Under the pieces are notes generated by a model, which saw nothing but the letters and a program-made list of their open reading frames with translations, was not told the DNA's origin and made no database searches. The position numbers were made by a program, and so were the translations under genes. This document shows, in pieces, positions 7,638 through 13,086 of a DNA stretch of 13,086 bases (positions are counted from its first letter, which is position 1; each line of letters opens with the position of its first letter). Source of the DNA: Actinomycetota bacterium (lineage in GTDB: Bacteria > Actinomycetota > Actinomycetes > S36-B12 > UBA5976); contig RFTO01000015.1 of assembly GCA_009923375.1 (NCBI GenBank), forward strand, positions 1 through 13,086, given 5' to 3'.

Positions 7638-8249
7638 CTACTTAACGAGGGAGAGCTTACCCTTGCCATAAACGACGCCGGTGGTCAGCTTCCACGACAC
7701 TAACTTGTTCTTCCTGATCGGAGCGAACGTCACCGTGCACGTGACTCGCTCGCCACCCTGGCTCGTCTCGCAGTTGCTACTGCTACCAGAGGCCGCAAAC
7801 TTCACCGCGGTGCCAGGCTCAATCGGGAATGCAGTGAAGGTGCACTCACGTCCAACTTGGCAACCAACCGGAGCGGAGAAACCCGGGACGTAGATGGTGG
7901 TTGAAGCAGTCTGGCCAGAGGCCTTGGCCGAAACGCGGTACTTGCCTGGGTCGGCAGGTGCGTAGATCTTTAGGCTGGCTGCGCCAGAGCTGGAGGTGGT
8001 GCCGCTGGCTCCGTCGAAACTCGACTCCAGAGTCACCGCGCTCTTTGCCCTGAAGTTCGTGGCCTTGAAGGTCATCTTGTAACCAGGCGCAACGACCTTA
8101 CGTGACGTCGCCAGCGCAGGGGTGCACACTGGGTAGCAAGCCTTCGAAGGCGCAACAACCAGGGCCTGTGCGGGTGCGGATGCGAATGTGGCTCCAATTA
8201 ATCCAGATGCAACTAAGGCAATACTGGCTGCAGCAGCGCGCAATCTCAT
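7638..8249 (-). CDS. Secreted protein of unknown function, six cysteines, Ig-like fold suspected
   Basis: I do not recognise this gene. The 203-residue product begins with a Sec signal peptide: MRLR, a hydrophobic stretch to about residue 25, and a cleavage site after APAQA (residue 29). The mature part is Ser/Thr/Ala-rich and likely all beta. The first half (about 48-122, VVAPGYKMTFKATNF ... GKYRVSAKASG) reads like one Ig-like domain. The second half (about 126-203) may be another. There are six Cys (38, 42, 130, 136, 160, 171), enough for three disulfides. No lipobox, sortase motif or membrane anchor is seen. The ATG at 8249 has GGAGA seven bases upstream; the longer open frame to 8372 would run through the promoter. 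A strong promoter and a perfect terminator suggest abundant expression. Confidence 0.85.
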   Translation of the reverse strand: MRLRAAAASIALVASGLIGATFASAPAQALVVAPSKACYPVCTPALATSRKVVAPGYKMTFKATNFRAKSAVTLESSFDGASGTTSSSGAASLKIYAPADPGKYRVSAKASGQTASTTIYVPGFSAPVGCQVGRECTFTAFPIEPGTAVKFAASGSSSNCETSQGGERVTCTVTFAPIRKNKLVSWKLTTGVVYGKGKLSLVK

Positions 8250-8254
8250 GTGAT

Positions 8255-8259
8255 TCTCC
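8255..8259 (-). promoter_or_regulatory. Shine-Dalgarno sequence of the secreted-protein gene
   Basis: On the minus strand GGAGA (within CTGGAGAATCAC) lies five to seven bases before the ATG at 8249. It picks the start at the signal peptide over the longer open frame. Confidence 0.7.
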
Positions 8260-8304
8260 AGAGCTCGATGGTGGAAAAGCCATTGTGGTTTTCCGCTTAA
8301 AGTA

Positions 8305-8333
8305 AAAGTATCAGATGAGTCACCATTGGTCAA
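8305..8333 (-). promoter_or_regulatory. Sigma-70-type promoter of the secreted-protein gene
   Basis: On the minus strand TTGACC (8333-8328) is followed after exactly 17 bases by TACTTT (8310-8305). This is the only promoter in the window with both boxes and ideal spacing. Transcription should start near 8298, giving a leader of about 49 bases with a Shine-Dalgarno sequence. Confidence 0.75.
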
Positions 8334-8438
8334 CAGCGGGTGGCGATAGTTATCGCCGCGTCCTCCGTGCAAAGGTGCCTGTGTCGCTTCACACGCGGAT
8401 GTAGTAGCCGGATTTACTCTTTCTTATTCTTTGCAAAC

Positions 8439-8483
8439 GCGCAATATTATGAAGAAAACGGTCAATACGGACATTTATTGCGC
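8439..8483. repeat. 8-bp inverted repeat in the AT-rich island
   Basis: GCGCAATA (8439-8446) and TATTGCGC (8476-8483) are exact reverse complements, 29 bases apart. They lie about 105-150 bases upstream of the -35 box of the secreted-protein gene. They could be paired half-sites for a regulator or the feet of an RNA stem. A second TTGACC on the minus strand (8465-8460) lies between the arms with no good -10 box. Confidence 0.4.
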
Positions 8484-8501
8484 ATATTTCGTCAGTCGTG
8501 C

Positions 8502-8543
8502 CTCTCTAGGGACGGCCGTGGGCCTATGGCCGTCCCTAGAGAG
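8502..8543 (-). terminator. Perfect 16-bp hairpin, terminator of the epimerase gene
   Basis: CTCTCTAGGGACGGCC (8502-8517) and its exact complement (8528-8543) enclose a 10-base loop. The stem begins 31 bases past the epimerase stop codon on the minus strand. No T-run follows. It also shields the secreted-protein promoter from read-through. Confidence 0.8.
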
Positions 8544-8574
8544 CATTGCCAGGTGAGTCACGAGGGAACTGGAT

Positions 8575-9036
8575 CTAGATGGCTGGCCCGATGAGTTCCA
8601 CGAGCACCCCTGCGCAGCTGCGGGGGTGGATGAAGGTGATGTCACGACCAGATGTACCGCGGCGGGGCACCTTGTAGAGCACCTCGAGGCCAGCGACCAG
8701 ACACGCCTCTATGGCTGCGGCGACATCGGTGACCTCAAATGCCACCTGTTGGATGCCGGTACCGCGTTTGTCGATGAATCGCGAAATGGGCGAATCATCG
8801 CTAGTTGATGCAAGTAGTTGAAGTTGGGCGCCACCGCCGGGTGCATCCAACATTGATTCCCACACCCCTTCATCGGCATTAACCTCCCGATGGACTTCCC
8901 GCCAACCCAACGCTGACCATTGAGCCACCGCCGTGTCAAGATCGTCAACGGCGATGCCGACGTGGTCGAGTCGCACAAGCAGGGTTCCCAGAGTGGCGGC
9001 GAGTGCCTGTGGTGTGTTCGTCACATGACCAATCAT
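8575..9036 (-). CDS. mce: Methylmalonyl-CoA epimerase-like protein (VOC superfamily)
   Basis: This family inverts the C2 stereocentre of methylmalonyl-CoA (or ethylmalonyl-CoA), joining propionyl-CoA carboxylation to the B12 mutase step. From the chosen ATG the protein has 153 residues. The first module opens LVRLDHVGIAVDDLD with metal ligand H25. REVNADEGVWESML and QLQLLASTSDDSPISRFIDKRGTGI follow. The second module ends ITFIHPRSCAGVLVELIG with E148. The motif normally GIHHIAF reads GIQQVAF, so the expected second metal His is Gln97. An ATG at 9180 would add 48 unlike residues and overlap the thiolase start. ATG 9036 has no clear ribosome site, so the exact start is uncertain. The gene diverges from the thiolase. 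Confidence 0.88.
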   Translation of the reverse strand: MIGHVTNTPQALAATLGTLLVRLDHVGIAVDDLDTAVAQWSALGWREVHREVNADEGVWESMLDAPGGGAQLQLLASTSDDSPISRFIDKRGTGIQQVAFEVTDVAAAIEACLVAGLEVLYKVPRRGTSGRDITFIHPRSCAGVLVELIGPAI

Positions 9037-9150
9037 GCTCGGGTCGGCGTCTCCACGTCGCAGCAACGCAGTGACATACTGCATCTCAATGCGAGCCGAC
9101 CCATTCGACCACAGGGGACACTTGCAGCCTGCACTTGCCGTGAACCTGTG

Positions 9151-9155
9151 AGGAG
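9151..9155 (+). promoter_or_regulatory. Shine-Dalgarno sequence of the thiolase gene
   Basis: AGGAG lies nine bases before ATG 9165. The 128-base divergent region upstream has only one weak -10 candidate (CATACT, 9075-9080) with a poor -35 match, so I do not call a promoter. Confidence 0.7.
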
Positions 9156-9164
9156 TCCTTCCCA

Positions 9165-10361
9165 ATGGCCACTGAAACATCCGTCATTGTCGCCGGAGCC
9201 CGCACCCCGATTGGTCGCCTGTTAGGCGCATTTGCTGATGTGCCAGCCGTCACTCTCGGGGCTACAGCCATAAGGGCTGCCCTAGATCGGGCGGGCATCA
9301 TCGGCGAGCAAGTTGATTACACGATCATGGGCCAGGTGATCGGTGCAGGAACCGGCCAGATCACCGCTCGGCAAGCAGCTGTTGCCGCAGGTATTCCCAT
9401 GAGTATTCCGGCGCTGACCATCAACAAGGTTTGCTTGTCGGGCTTGAATGCGGTGATCCTTGCCGATCAGATGATTCGCGCAGGTGACGCTGAAATCGTC
9501 GTCGCTGGTGGCATGGAGTCGATGACTCGTGCACCTCATCTGCTCATGGGTTCTCGAACCGGGGTTAAGTACGGCGACTGGACGATGGTCGACGCAACTG
9601 CCCACGACGCCCTCACCTGCGGTTTCGATCACATCGGCATGGGGGAGGCGACCGAGCGCGATAACGCCAGCCACCCAATGGTGACTAGGCAGGCGCAGGA
9701 TGCGTTGTCCGCGCAATCCCACCAACGCGCCGCAGCAGCGCAAGCCGCCGGCATCTTTGCCGTCGAGATCGCACCTGTACAGATCCCTCAGCGCAAGGGA
9801 GACCCATTAGTTGTGTCGCAAGATGAGGGAATTCGCCCGGATACAACTGCAGAGTCGCTTGTAGGCCTTCGCCCCGCATTCGCGAAGGATGGCACGATCA
9901 CTGCTGCTTCGTCATCGCAGATTTCCGATGGCGGTTGCGCGATGGTCATCATGGCGAAGTCCAAGGCACAACAGCTTGGACTCACGTGGATTGCTGAGAT
10001 CGCTGCGCGTGGCATGGTCTCCGGTCCCGATACGAGTTTGCACCTGCAGCCAGCGAATGCCATCGCGGCAGCATGTGCAAAGGAGGGCATCGCCCCTGCG
10101 GACTTGGACCTCGTGGAAATCAATGAGGCGTTTGCCGCGGTTGCTCTTGCATCCGCCGCCGCCCTCGGCGTCAGCGACGACAAAGTCAACGTGAATGGTG
10201 GTGCTATCGCACTCGGGCACCCAGTGGGTATGTCCGGTGCTCGCATCGTGTTGCACTTGGCCATGGAATTGAAGCGACGAGGCGGCGGCATCGGTGCTGC
10301 CGGCCTGTGCGGCGGAGGCGGACAAGGCGATGCCCTTATCTTGCGGGTACCAACCGCGTAG
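9165..10361 (+). CDS. Acetyl-CoA C-acetyltransferase (thiolase)
   Basis: This enzyme condenses two acetyl-CoA to acetoacetyl-CoA, or cleaves 3-ketoacyl-CoA in the reverse direction, in the cytoplasm. The protein has 398 residues, normal for biosynthetic thiolases. The acyl-accepting Cys90 lies in NKVCLSG, the NEAF motif is at 320-323, His352 in GGAIALGHPVGMSG and the second catalytic Cys382 in GLCGGGGQG. The N-terminus (VIVAGARTPIGRLLGAF) is typical. The ATG is set by a good AGGAG. It diverges from the epimerase gene and is followed, after 196 bases, by meaB and the mutase. This grouping suggests work on C4/C5 acyl-CoAs. Whether it is an AtoB-, PhaA- or FadA-type enzyme in vivo cannot be told from sequence. 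Confidence 0.95.
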   Translation: MATETSVIVAGARTPIGRLLGAFADVPAVTLGATAIRAALDRAGIIGEQVDYTIMGQVIGAGTGQITARQAAVAAGIPMSIPALTINKVCLSGLNAVILADQMIRAGDAEIVVAGGMESMTRAPHLLMGSRTGVKYGDWTMVDATAHDALTCGFDHIGMGEATERDNASHPMVTRQAQDALSAQSHQRAAAAQAAGIFAVEIAPVQIPQRKGDPLVVSQDEGIRPDTTAESLVGLRPAFAKDGTITAASSSQISDGGCAMVIMAKSKAQQLGLTWIAEIAARGMVSGPDTSLHLQPANAIAAACAKEGIAPADLDLVEINEAFAAVALASAAALGVSDDKVNVNGGAIALGHPVGMSGARIVLHLAMELKRRGGGIGAAGLCGGGGQGDALILRVPTA

Positions 10362-10380
10362 TCCGATCAATTCTTAGCGT

Positions 10381-10445
10381 TTCGTACCCGGCGTTCGTAT
10401 CCGTGATTCGTCCCTTTGATTCTTACCCGCGATTCGTACCGCCCT
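10381..10445. repeat. Five tandem copies of a degenerate 13-bp repeat
   Basis: The copies are TTCGTACCCGGCG, TTCGTATCCGTGA, TTCGTCCCTTTGA, TTCTTACCCGCGA and TTCGTACCGCCCT, with no spacer. T1, T2, C3, T5 and C8 are invariant, and G4, A6 and C7 hold in four of five. The consensus is about TTCGTACCCGNGA. A shorter TTCTTAGCGT precedes the array at 10371-10380. An inverted near-match lies in the last codons of the thiolase (10341-10353). The array is 100 bases upstream of meaB. Confidence 0.75.
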
Positions 10446-10545
10446 GCACCTCCTCGCGGGTGAGGCTTCCGCGGCATCGTCGGTGGCTCGGGTGTGACTC
10501 CGCCCGCGACCGTGATCCCAGCGCCCTGTGGTTACCAAGTTCGGC

Positions 10546-10551
10546 TAGCGT
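10546..10551 (+). promoter_or_regulatory. -10 box of meaB, leaderless
   Basis: TAGCGT is followed by six bases (GAGCGC) and the GTG start of meaB at 10558. No -35 box is clear. It implies that meaB and the mutase have their own promoter, separate from the thiolase. Confidence 0.55.
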
Positions 10552-10557
10552 GAGCGC

Positions 10558-11517
10558 GTGAACATCGAGGAGTTAGCTGCAGGCGTGCTAGCTCGTCAGC
10601 CGAGACTGCTCGCCCGCGCCATAAGTGTTGTCGAAGACGGCCGCGAAGAAGCTCGAGCTTTGATGCAAGCACTCGCCTCCGCTGGACAGCAGACGCGTGT
10701 TATCGGACTCACGGGATCTCCCGGCGTCGGCAAGTCGACCACCACGTCCGCACTGATCGACCACTACCGCGCTGCAGGTTTAACAGTGGCGGTGCTCGCC
10801 TGCGATCCGTCATCTCCGTTTAGCGGCGGCGCACTGCTGGGCGATCGTGTCCGGATGCAGGAGCACTTCTTGGATCCTGGCGTATACATCAGGTCGATGT
10901 CGTCGCGAGGACATTTGGGTGGGCTATCCGCATCCACCCCACAGGCCGCTCGGATTCTCGGTGCAGCGGGCTTTGATTTCATTTTGATTGAGACAGTCGG
11001 CGTGGGGCAAAGTGAGGTTGAGGTCGCAGCATCAGCCGACACCACTGTGGTTCTGATGGCACCGGGTATGGGCGATGGAATCCAAGCGGTCAAGGCCGGC
11101 ATCCTGGAGGTCGGCGACATCTTCGTAGTGAACAAAGCGGATAGAGATGGCGCCCATGACACCGTCCGAGAGTTACGCCACGCGTTATCTCTCGCGGCCG
11201 ATGTGCGGGCACGTCCTGCTGAGCCGGATGAGTGGACGCCGCCGATCCTGCTCACTGTCGCCAGCACCGCAGGAGGAATTCCCGAACTTGTGAAGGCCTT
11301 GGAGGAACACGCCGCGTGGTTGACGGGCACCGAATCCGGGCGGATGCGCAAGGCCCGCCGGGCAGAGGCGGAACTTGAGGCTGTGGTGCTCGCCCACCTG
11401 CGGGCGCGGGCAGGCGCATTCCGAGATGATCCGCGCTTTCGTGATTTAGCCAACGAAGTTTCACTTGGACTCCGCGACGCCTACTCCGCTGCAGAGGTTC
11501 TAGTCTCTCGTCTGTGA
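10558..11517 (+). CDS. meaB: G3E-family GTPase chaperone of B12-dependent acyl-CoA mutase (MeaB/ArgK)
   Basis: MeaB uses GTP hydrolysis to gate loading of adenosylcobalamin into the mutase and to protect it from inactivation. The protein has 319 residues. The Walker A loop GSPGVGKST is at 53-61, ACDPSSPFSGG at 81-91, GDRVRM at 95-100, the switch region IETVGVGQSE at 144-153 and the guanine-specific NKAD at 192-195. The helical C-terminus (about 260-319) should form the dimerisation arm. Older annotations as a LAO/AO transport kinase (ArgK) refer to the same family. The GTG start lies six bases after a -10 box. The TGA overlaps a possible GTG start of the mutase, so the chaperone and its client are co-expressed. 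Confidence 0.95.
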   Translation: MNIEELAAGVLARQPRLLARAISVVEDGREEARALMQALASAGQQTRVIGLTGSPGVGKSTTTSALIDHYRAAGLTVAVLACDPSSPFSGGALLGDRVRMQEHFLDPGVYIRSMSSRGHLGGLSASTPQAARILGAAGFDFILIETVGVGQSEVEVAASADTTVVLMAPGMGDGIQAVKAGILEVGDIFVVNKADRDGAHDTVRELRHALSLAADVRARPAEPDEWTPPILLTVASTAGGIPELVKALEEHAAWLTGTESGRMRKARRAEAELEAVVLAHLRARAGAFRDDPRFRDLANEVSLGLRDAYSAAEVLVSRL

Positions 11518-11525
11518 ACTCACAG

Positions 11526-13086
11526 ATGTCTGAAGGAACACCCTCCGTCGAGGACTCGAACTCAACGATCTCCACCGGTCGTGCACACGCCGCTGAACTC
11601 GCCGCCGGTCGCGTCGCGCGGGAGAGCGTTGCCTCCTTGTCTGGTGAAATTGTCGAACCGCTTTATGCACCCGATGACGATGACGTCGTTCGAGATTTCG
11701 CTCGCATCGGCTGGCCTGGGGAGTTCCCTTTTACCCGAGGCATCCACAGCAGCGGCTACCGTGGAAAGCCGTGGACGATCCGCCAGTTCGCCGGCTTCGG
11801 TGACGCAGCGACCACCAACGCACGTTTCCACCAGTTGCTCAATGGAGGCGGCGATGGCCTGAGTGTCGCCTTCGATATGCCAACGCTGATGGGTGTCGAT
11901 TCAGATGCACCGCTTGCACTAGGCGAGGTTGGGCATTGTGGAGTAGCTATTGACTCAGCCGCGGATATGGAGCGCCTCTTTCACGCAATCCGTTTGGATG
12001 AGGTGACCACCTCGATGACCATCAACGGCCCGGCTATAGCTGTTTTCTGCATGTACGTCGTCGCAGCCGAGCGTCAAGGCTGTGATGTCAGCAAGCTCAA
12101 TGGCACGTTGCAGACGGACATCCTGAAGGAGTACATCGCTCAAAAGGAGTGGATCTTCCCGCCGCAGCCACATCTTCGACTTATCGGAGATCTGATGCAG
12201 TGGTGCGCGCACCACACACCGAAGTACAAGCCGTTGTCCGTATCCGGCTACCACATTCGCGAGGCTGGATCAACGGCCGCTCAAGAACTCGCCTACACAC
12301 TCGCGGACGGTTTCGCTTACATTGAGTTGGGCTTACAGCGCGGTCTGTCAATCGATGAGGCAGCGAATGCGTTGTCATTTTTCTTCGACGCGCACACTGA
12401 CTTCTTTGAGGAGATTGGCAAGTTCCGGGCCGGTCGCCGTATCTGGGCTCGCTGGATGCGCGACCGCTACGGCGCTACCAATCCGCGTGCGCAGTGGCTG
12501 CGGTTCCACACCCAAACCGCAGGTGTCTCACTCACAGCTCAGCAGCCTGATAACAACGTGGTACGCACCGCAATCGAGGCGCTGGCGGCAGTCCTGGGAG
12601 GAACAAACTCCCTGCACACCAACGCACTAGATGAAGTGTTGGCATTGCCAACTGACCGTGCTGCTCAGATCGCTCTGCGCACACAGCAGGTGATCTTGGA
12701 GGAGACCGGCGTTGCTGATGTCAGCGACCCACTCGGCGGATCGTGGTATGTCGAAGCAATGACCGATCGCATCGAGCAGCAGGCTGAGGCCATCTTCGCT
12801 CACATCGACGCACTTGGTGATGGCTCGATGCTTGCAGGTGTGCTGCGCGGAATTGACGATGGCTACTTCGTCATGGAGATTGCCGATGCCGCATTCGCCC
12901 AGCAGAAAGTAATCGAATCAAATGAACGCGTGACAGTGGGCGTGAACGGCTATACCGAGGCGGTTGATTCGCCTTTGGAGATTCTGCGAATTTCCCACGA
13001 GGTGGAATCCGGCCAGGTTGCCGCGTTACAGGCTCGTAAAGCCGATCGTGATTTAGGAAAGGTCCAGGCAGCCCTCGCAGCCCTCA
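11526..13086 (+). CDS. B12-dependent acyl-CoA mutase large subunit, isobutyryl-CoA mutase-like (3' end outside window)
   Basis: This is the substrate-binding TIM-barrel subunit of an adenosylcobalamin-dependent mutase. 520 residues are present and the frame is open at the window end. KPWTIRQFAGFG, GGDGLSVAFDMPTLMG, GTLQTDILKEYIAQKEW, SGYHIREAG (Tyr242/His243) and GGTNSLHTNALDE are family hallmarks. Aligned with Propionibacterium methylmalonyl-CoA mutase, numbering is shifted by one. Tyr89 is Phe88 and Arg207 is Gln206, the pair reported for isobutyryl-CoA mutase. The length and the ending (EILRISHEVESGQVAALQARK) fit a subunit without a fused B12 domain, which should be a separate gene beyond the window. 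The start is ATG 11526; GTG 11514 overlaps the meaB stop (GTGA) and would add four residues. Neither has a clear ribosome site. Annotation as methylmalonyl-CoA mutase is the main alternative. Confidence 0.9.
   Translation, partial: MSEGTPSVEDSNSTISTGRAHAAELAAGRVARESVASLSGEIVEPLYAPDDDDVVRDFARIGWPGEFPFTRGIHSSGYRGKPWTIRQFAGFGDAATTNARFHQLLNGGGDGLSVAFDMPTLMGVDSDAPLALGEVGHCGVAIDSAADMERLFHAIRLDEVTTSMTINGPAIAVFCMYVVAAERQGCDVSKLNGTLQTDILKEYIAQKEWIFPPQPHLRLIGDLMQWCAHHTPKYKPLSVSGYHIREAGSTAAQELAYTLADGFAYIELGLQRGLSIDEAANALSFFFDAHTDFFEEIGKFRAGRRIWARWMRDRYGATNPRAQWLRFHTQTAGVSLTAQQPDNNVVRTAIEALAAVLGGTNSLHTNALDEVLALPTDRAAQIALRTQQVILEETGVADVSDPLGGSWYVEAMTDRIEQQAEAIFAHIDALGDGSMLAGVLRGIDDGYFVMEIADAAFAQQKVIESNERVTVGVNGYTEAVDSPLEILRISHEVESGQVAALQARKADRDLGKVQAALAAL

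Larger units (their letters stand above)
8250..8574. other. 325-base intergenic region between the epimerase and secreted-protein genes
   Basis: This is the longest stretch without a gene. From right to left it holds the hairpin that ends the epimerase gene, an AT-rich island at about 8410-8490 with an 8-bp inverted repeat, the promoter of the secreted-protein gene and its roughly 49-base leader. An 84-codon open frame on the plus strand (8340-8594) crosses the hairpin and overlaps the epimerase gene. It looks non-coding. I see no RNA gene. Confidence 0.6.
10362..10557. other. 196-base gap between the thiolase gene and meaB
   Basis: The gap holds a five-copy 13-bp tandem repeat (10381-10445) and the meaB -10 box (10546-10551). 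The remaining 100 bases are GC-rich without a convincing hairpin, so no terminator for the thiolase gene is evident. Confidence 0.5.

Noticed and set aside
8250..8372. N-terminal extension of the secreted protein
   Set aside because: It would cover the promoter and ribosome site and bury the signal peptide behind 41 residues.
8340..8594. 84-codon open frame on the plus strand in the intergenic region
   Set aside because: It crosses a perfect hairpin and overlaps the end of the epimerase gene, with no ribosome site and no recognisable sequence.
10381..10445. CRISPR array
   Set aside because: Units are only 13 bp, degenerate and without spacers, and there are no cas genes.
10307..10561. 84-codon open frame on the plus strand before meaB
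   Set aside because: It overlaps the thiolase end and runs through the 13-bp repeats; the -10 box of meaB lies within it.
10764..11453. 229-codon open frame on the minus strand within meaB
   Set aside because: It is fully antisense to a gene with clear GTPase motifs and has Arg/Ser/Ala-rich composition typical of shadow frames in GC-rich DNA.

Overview
The window looks like a chromosome segment from an actinobacterium of moderately high GC, roughly 60 % by eye. Three things suggest this: the order atpG-atpD-atpC followed closely by a PduO-type adenosyltransferase, murA and nucS; the presence of NucS, which actinobacteria use for mismatch repair; and a MurA with Asp in place of the catalytic Cys. 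Several genes start on GTG or ATG placed exactly six bases after a TANNNT -10 box, so leaderless transcription appears common here. Species cannot be told from the sequence alone.

Layout. Positions 1-3004 (+) hold the end of the ATP synthase operon: atpG (C-terminal part only), atpD, atpC, then a GNAT acetyltransferase packed 3 bases behind atpC. A cob(I)alamin adenosyltransferase (3021-3602, -) converges on it and diverges from murA (3675-4955, +). nucS (5053-5724, -) converges on murA and diverges from a small zinc-finger-like protein (5785-6078, +). Two alpha/beta hydrolases overlapping by 4 bases follow (6107-7587, +) and end in a perfect 17-bp hairpin. Next is a secreted six-cysteine protein of unknown function (7638-8249, -) with a textbook promoter, and a 325-base intergenic stretch containing that promoter, an AT-rich island and a second perfect hairpin. 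The right end holds acyl-CoA genes: a methylmalonyl-CoA epimerase-like protein (8575-9036, -), a thiolase (9165-10361, +), the G-protein chaperone meaB (10558-11517, +) and the large subunit of a B12-dependent acyl-CoA mutase that runs off the end (11526-13086, +).

How the genes work together. The adenosyltransferase makes adenosylcobalamin, MeaB loads and protects it in the mutase, and the mutase rearranges an acyl-CoA carbon skeleton. The mutase carries the Phe/Gln active-site pair known from isobutyryl-CoA mutase instead of the Tyr/Arg pair of methylmalonyl-CoA mutase. It probably interconverts butyryl-CoA and isobutyryl-CoA or a similar carboxylate-free substrate, although an epimerase gene lies nearby. 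The thiolase would feed or drain the four-carbon pool through acetoacetyl-CoA. The left half is housekeeping: energy, peptidoglycan precursor and mismatch repair.

Most of the window is ordinary core genome. The points most worth a second look are the repeated leaderless-start pattern, the mutase substrate residues, a five-copy 13-bp tandem repeat upstream of meaB, and the secreted six-cysteine protein. I found no clear sign of a new multi-gene system, mobile element, CRISPR array or RNA gene.
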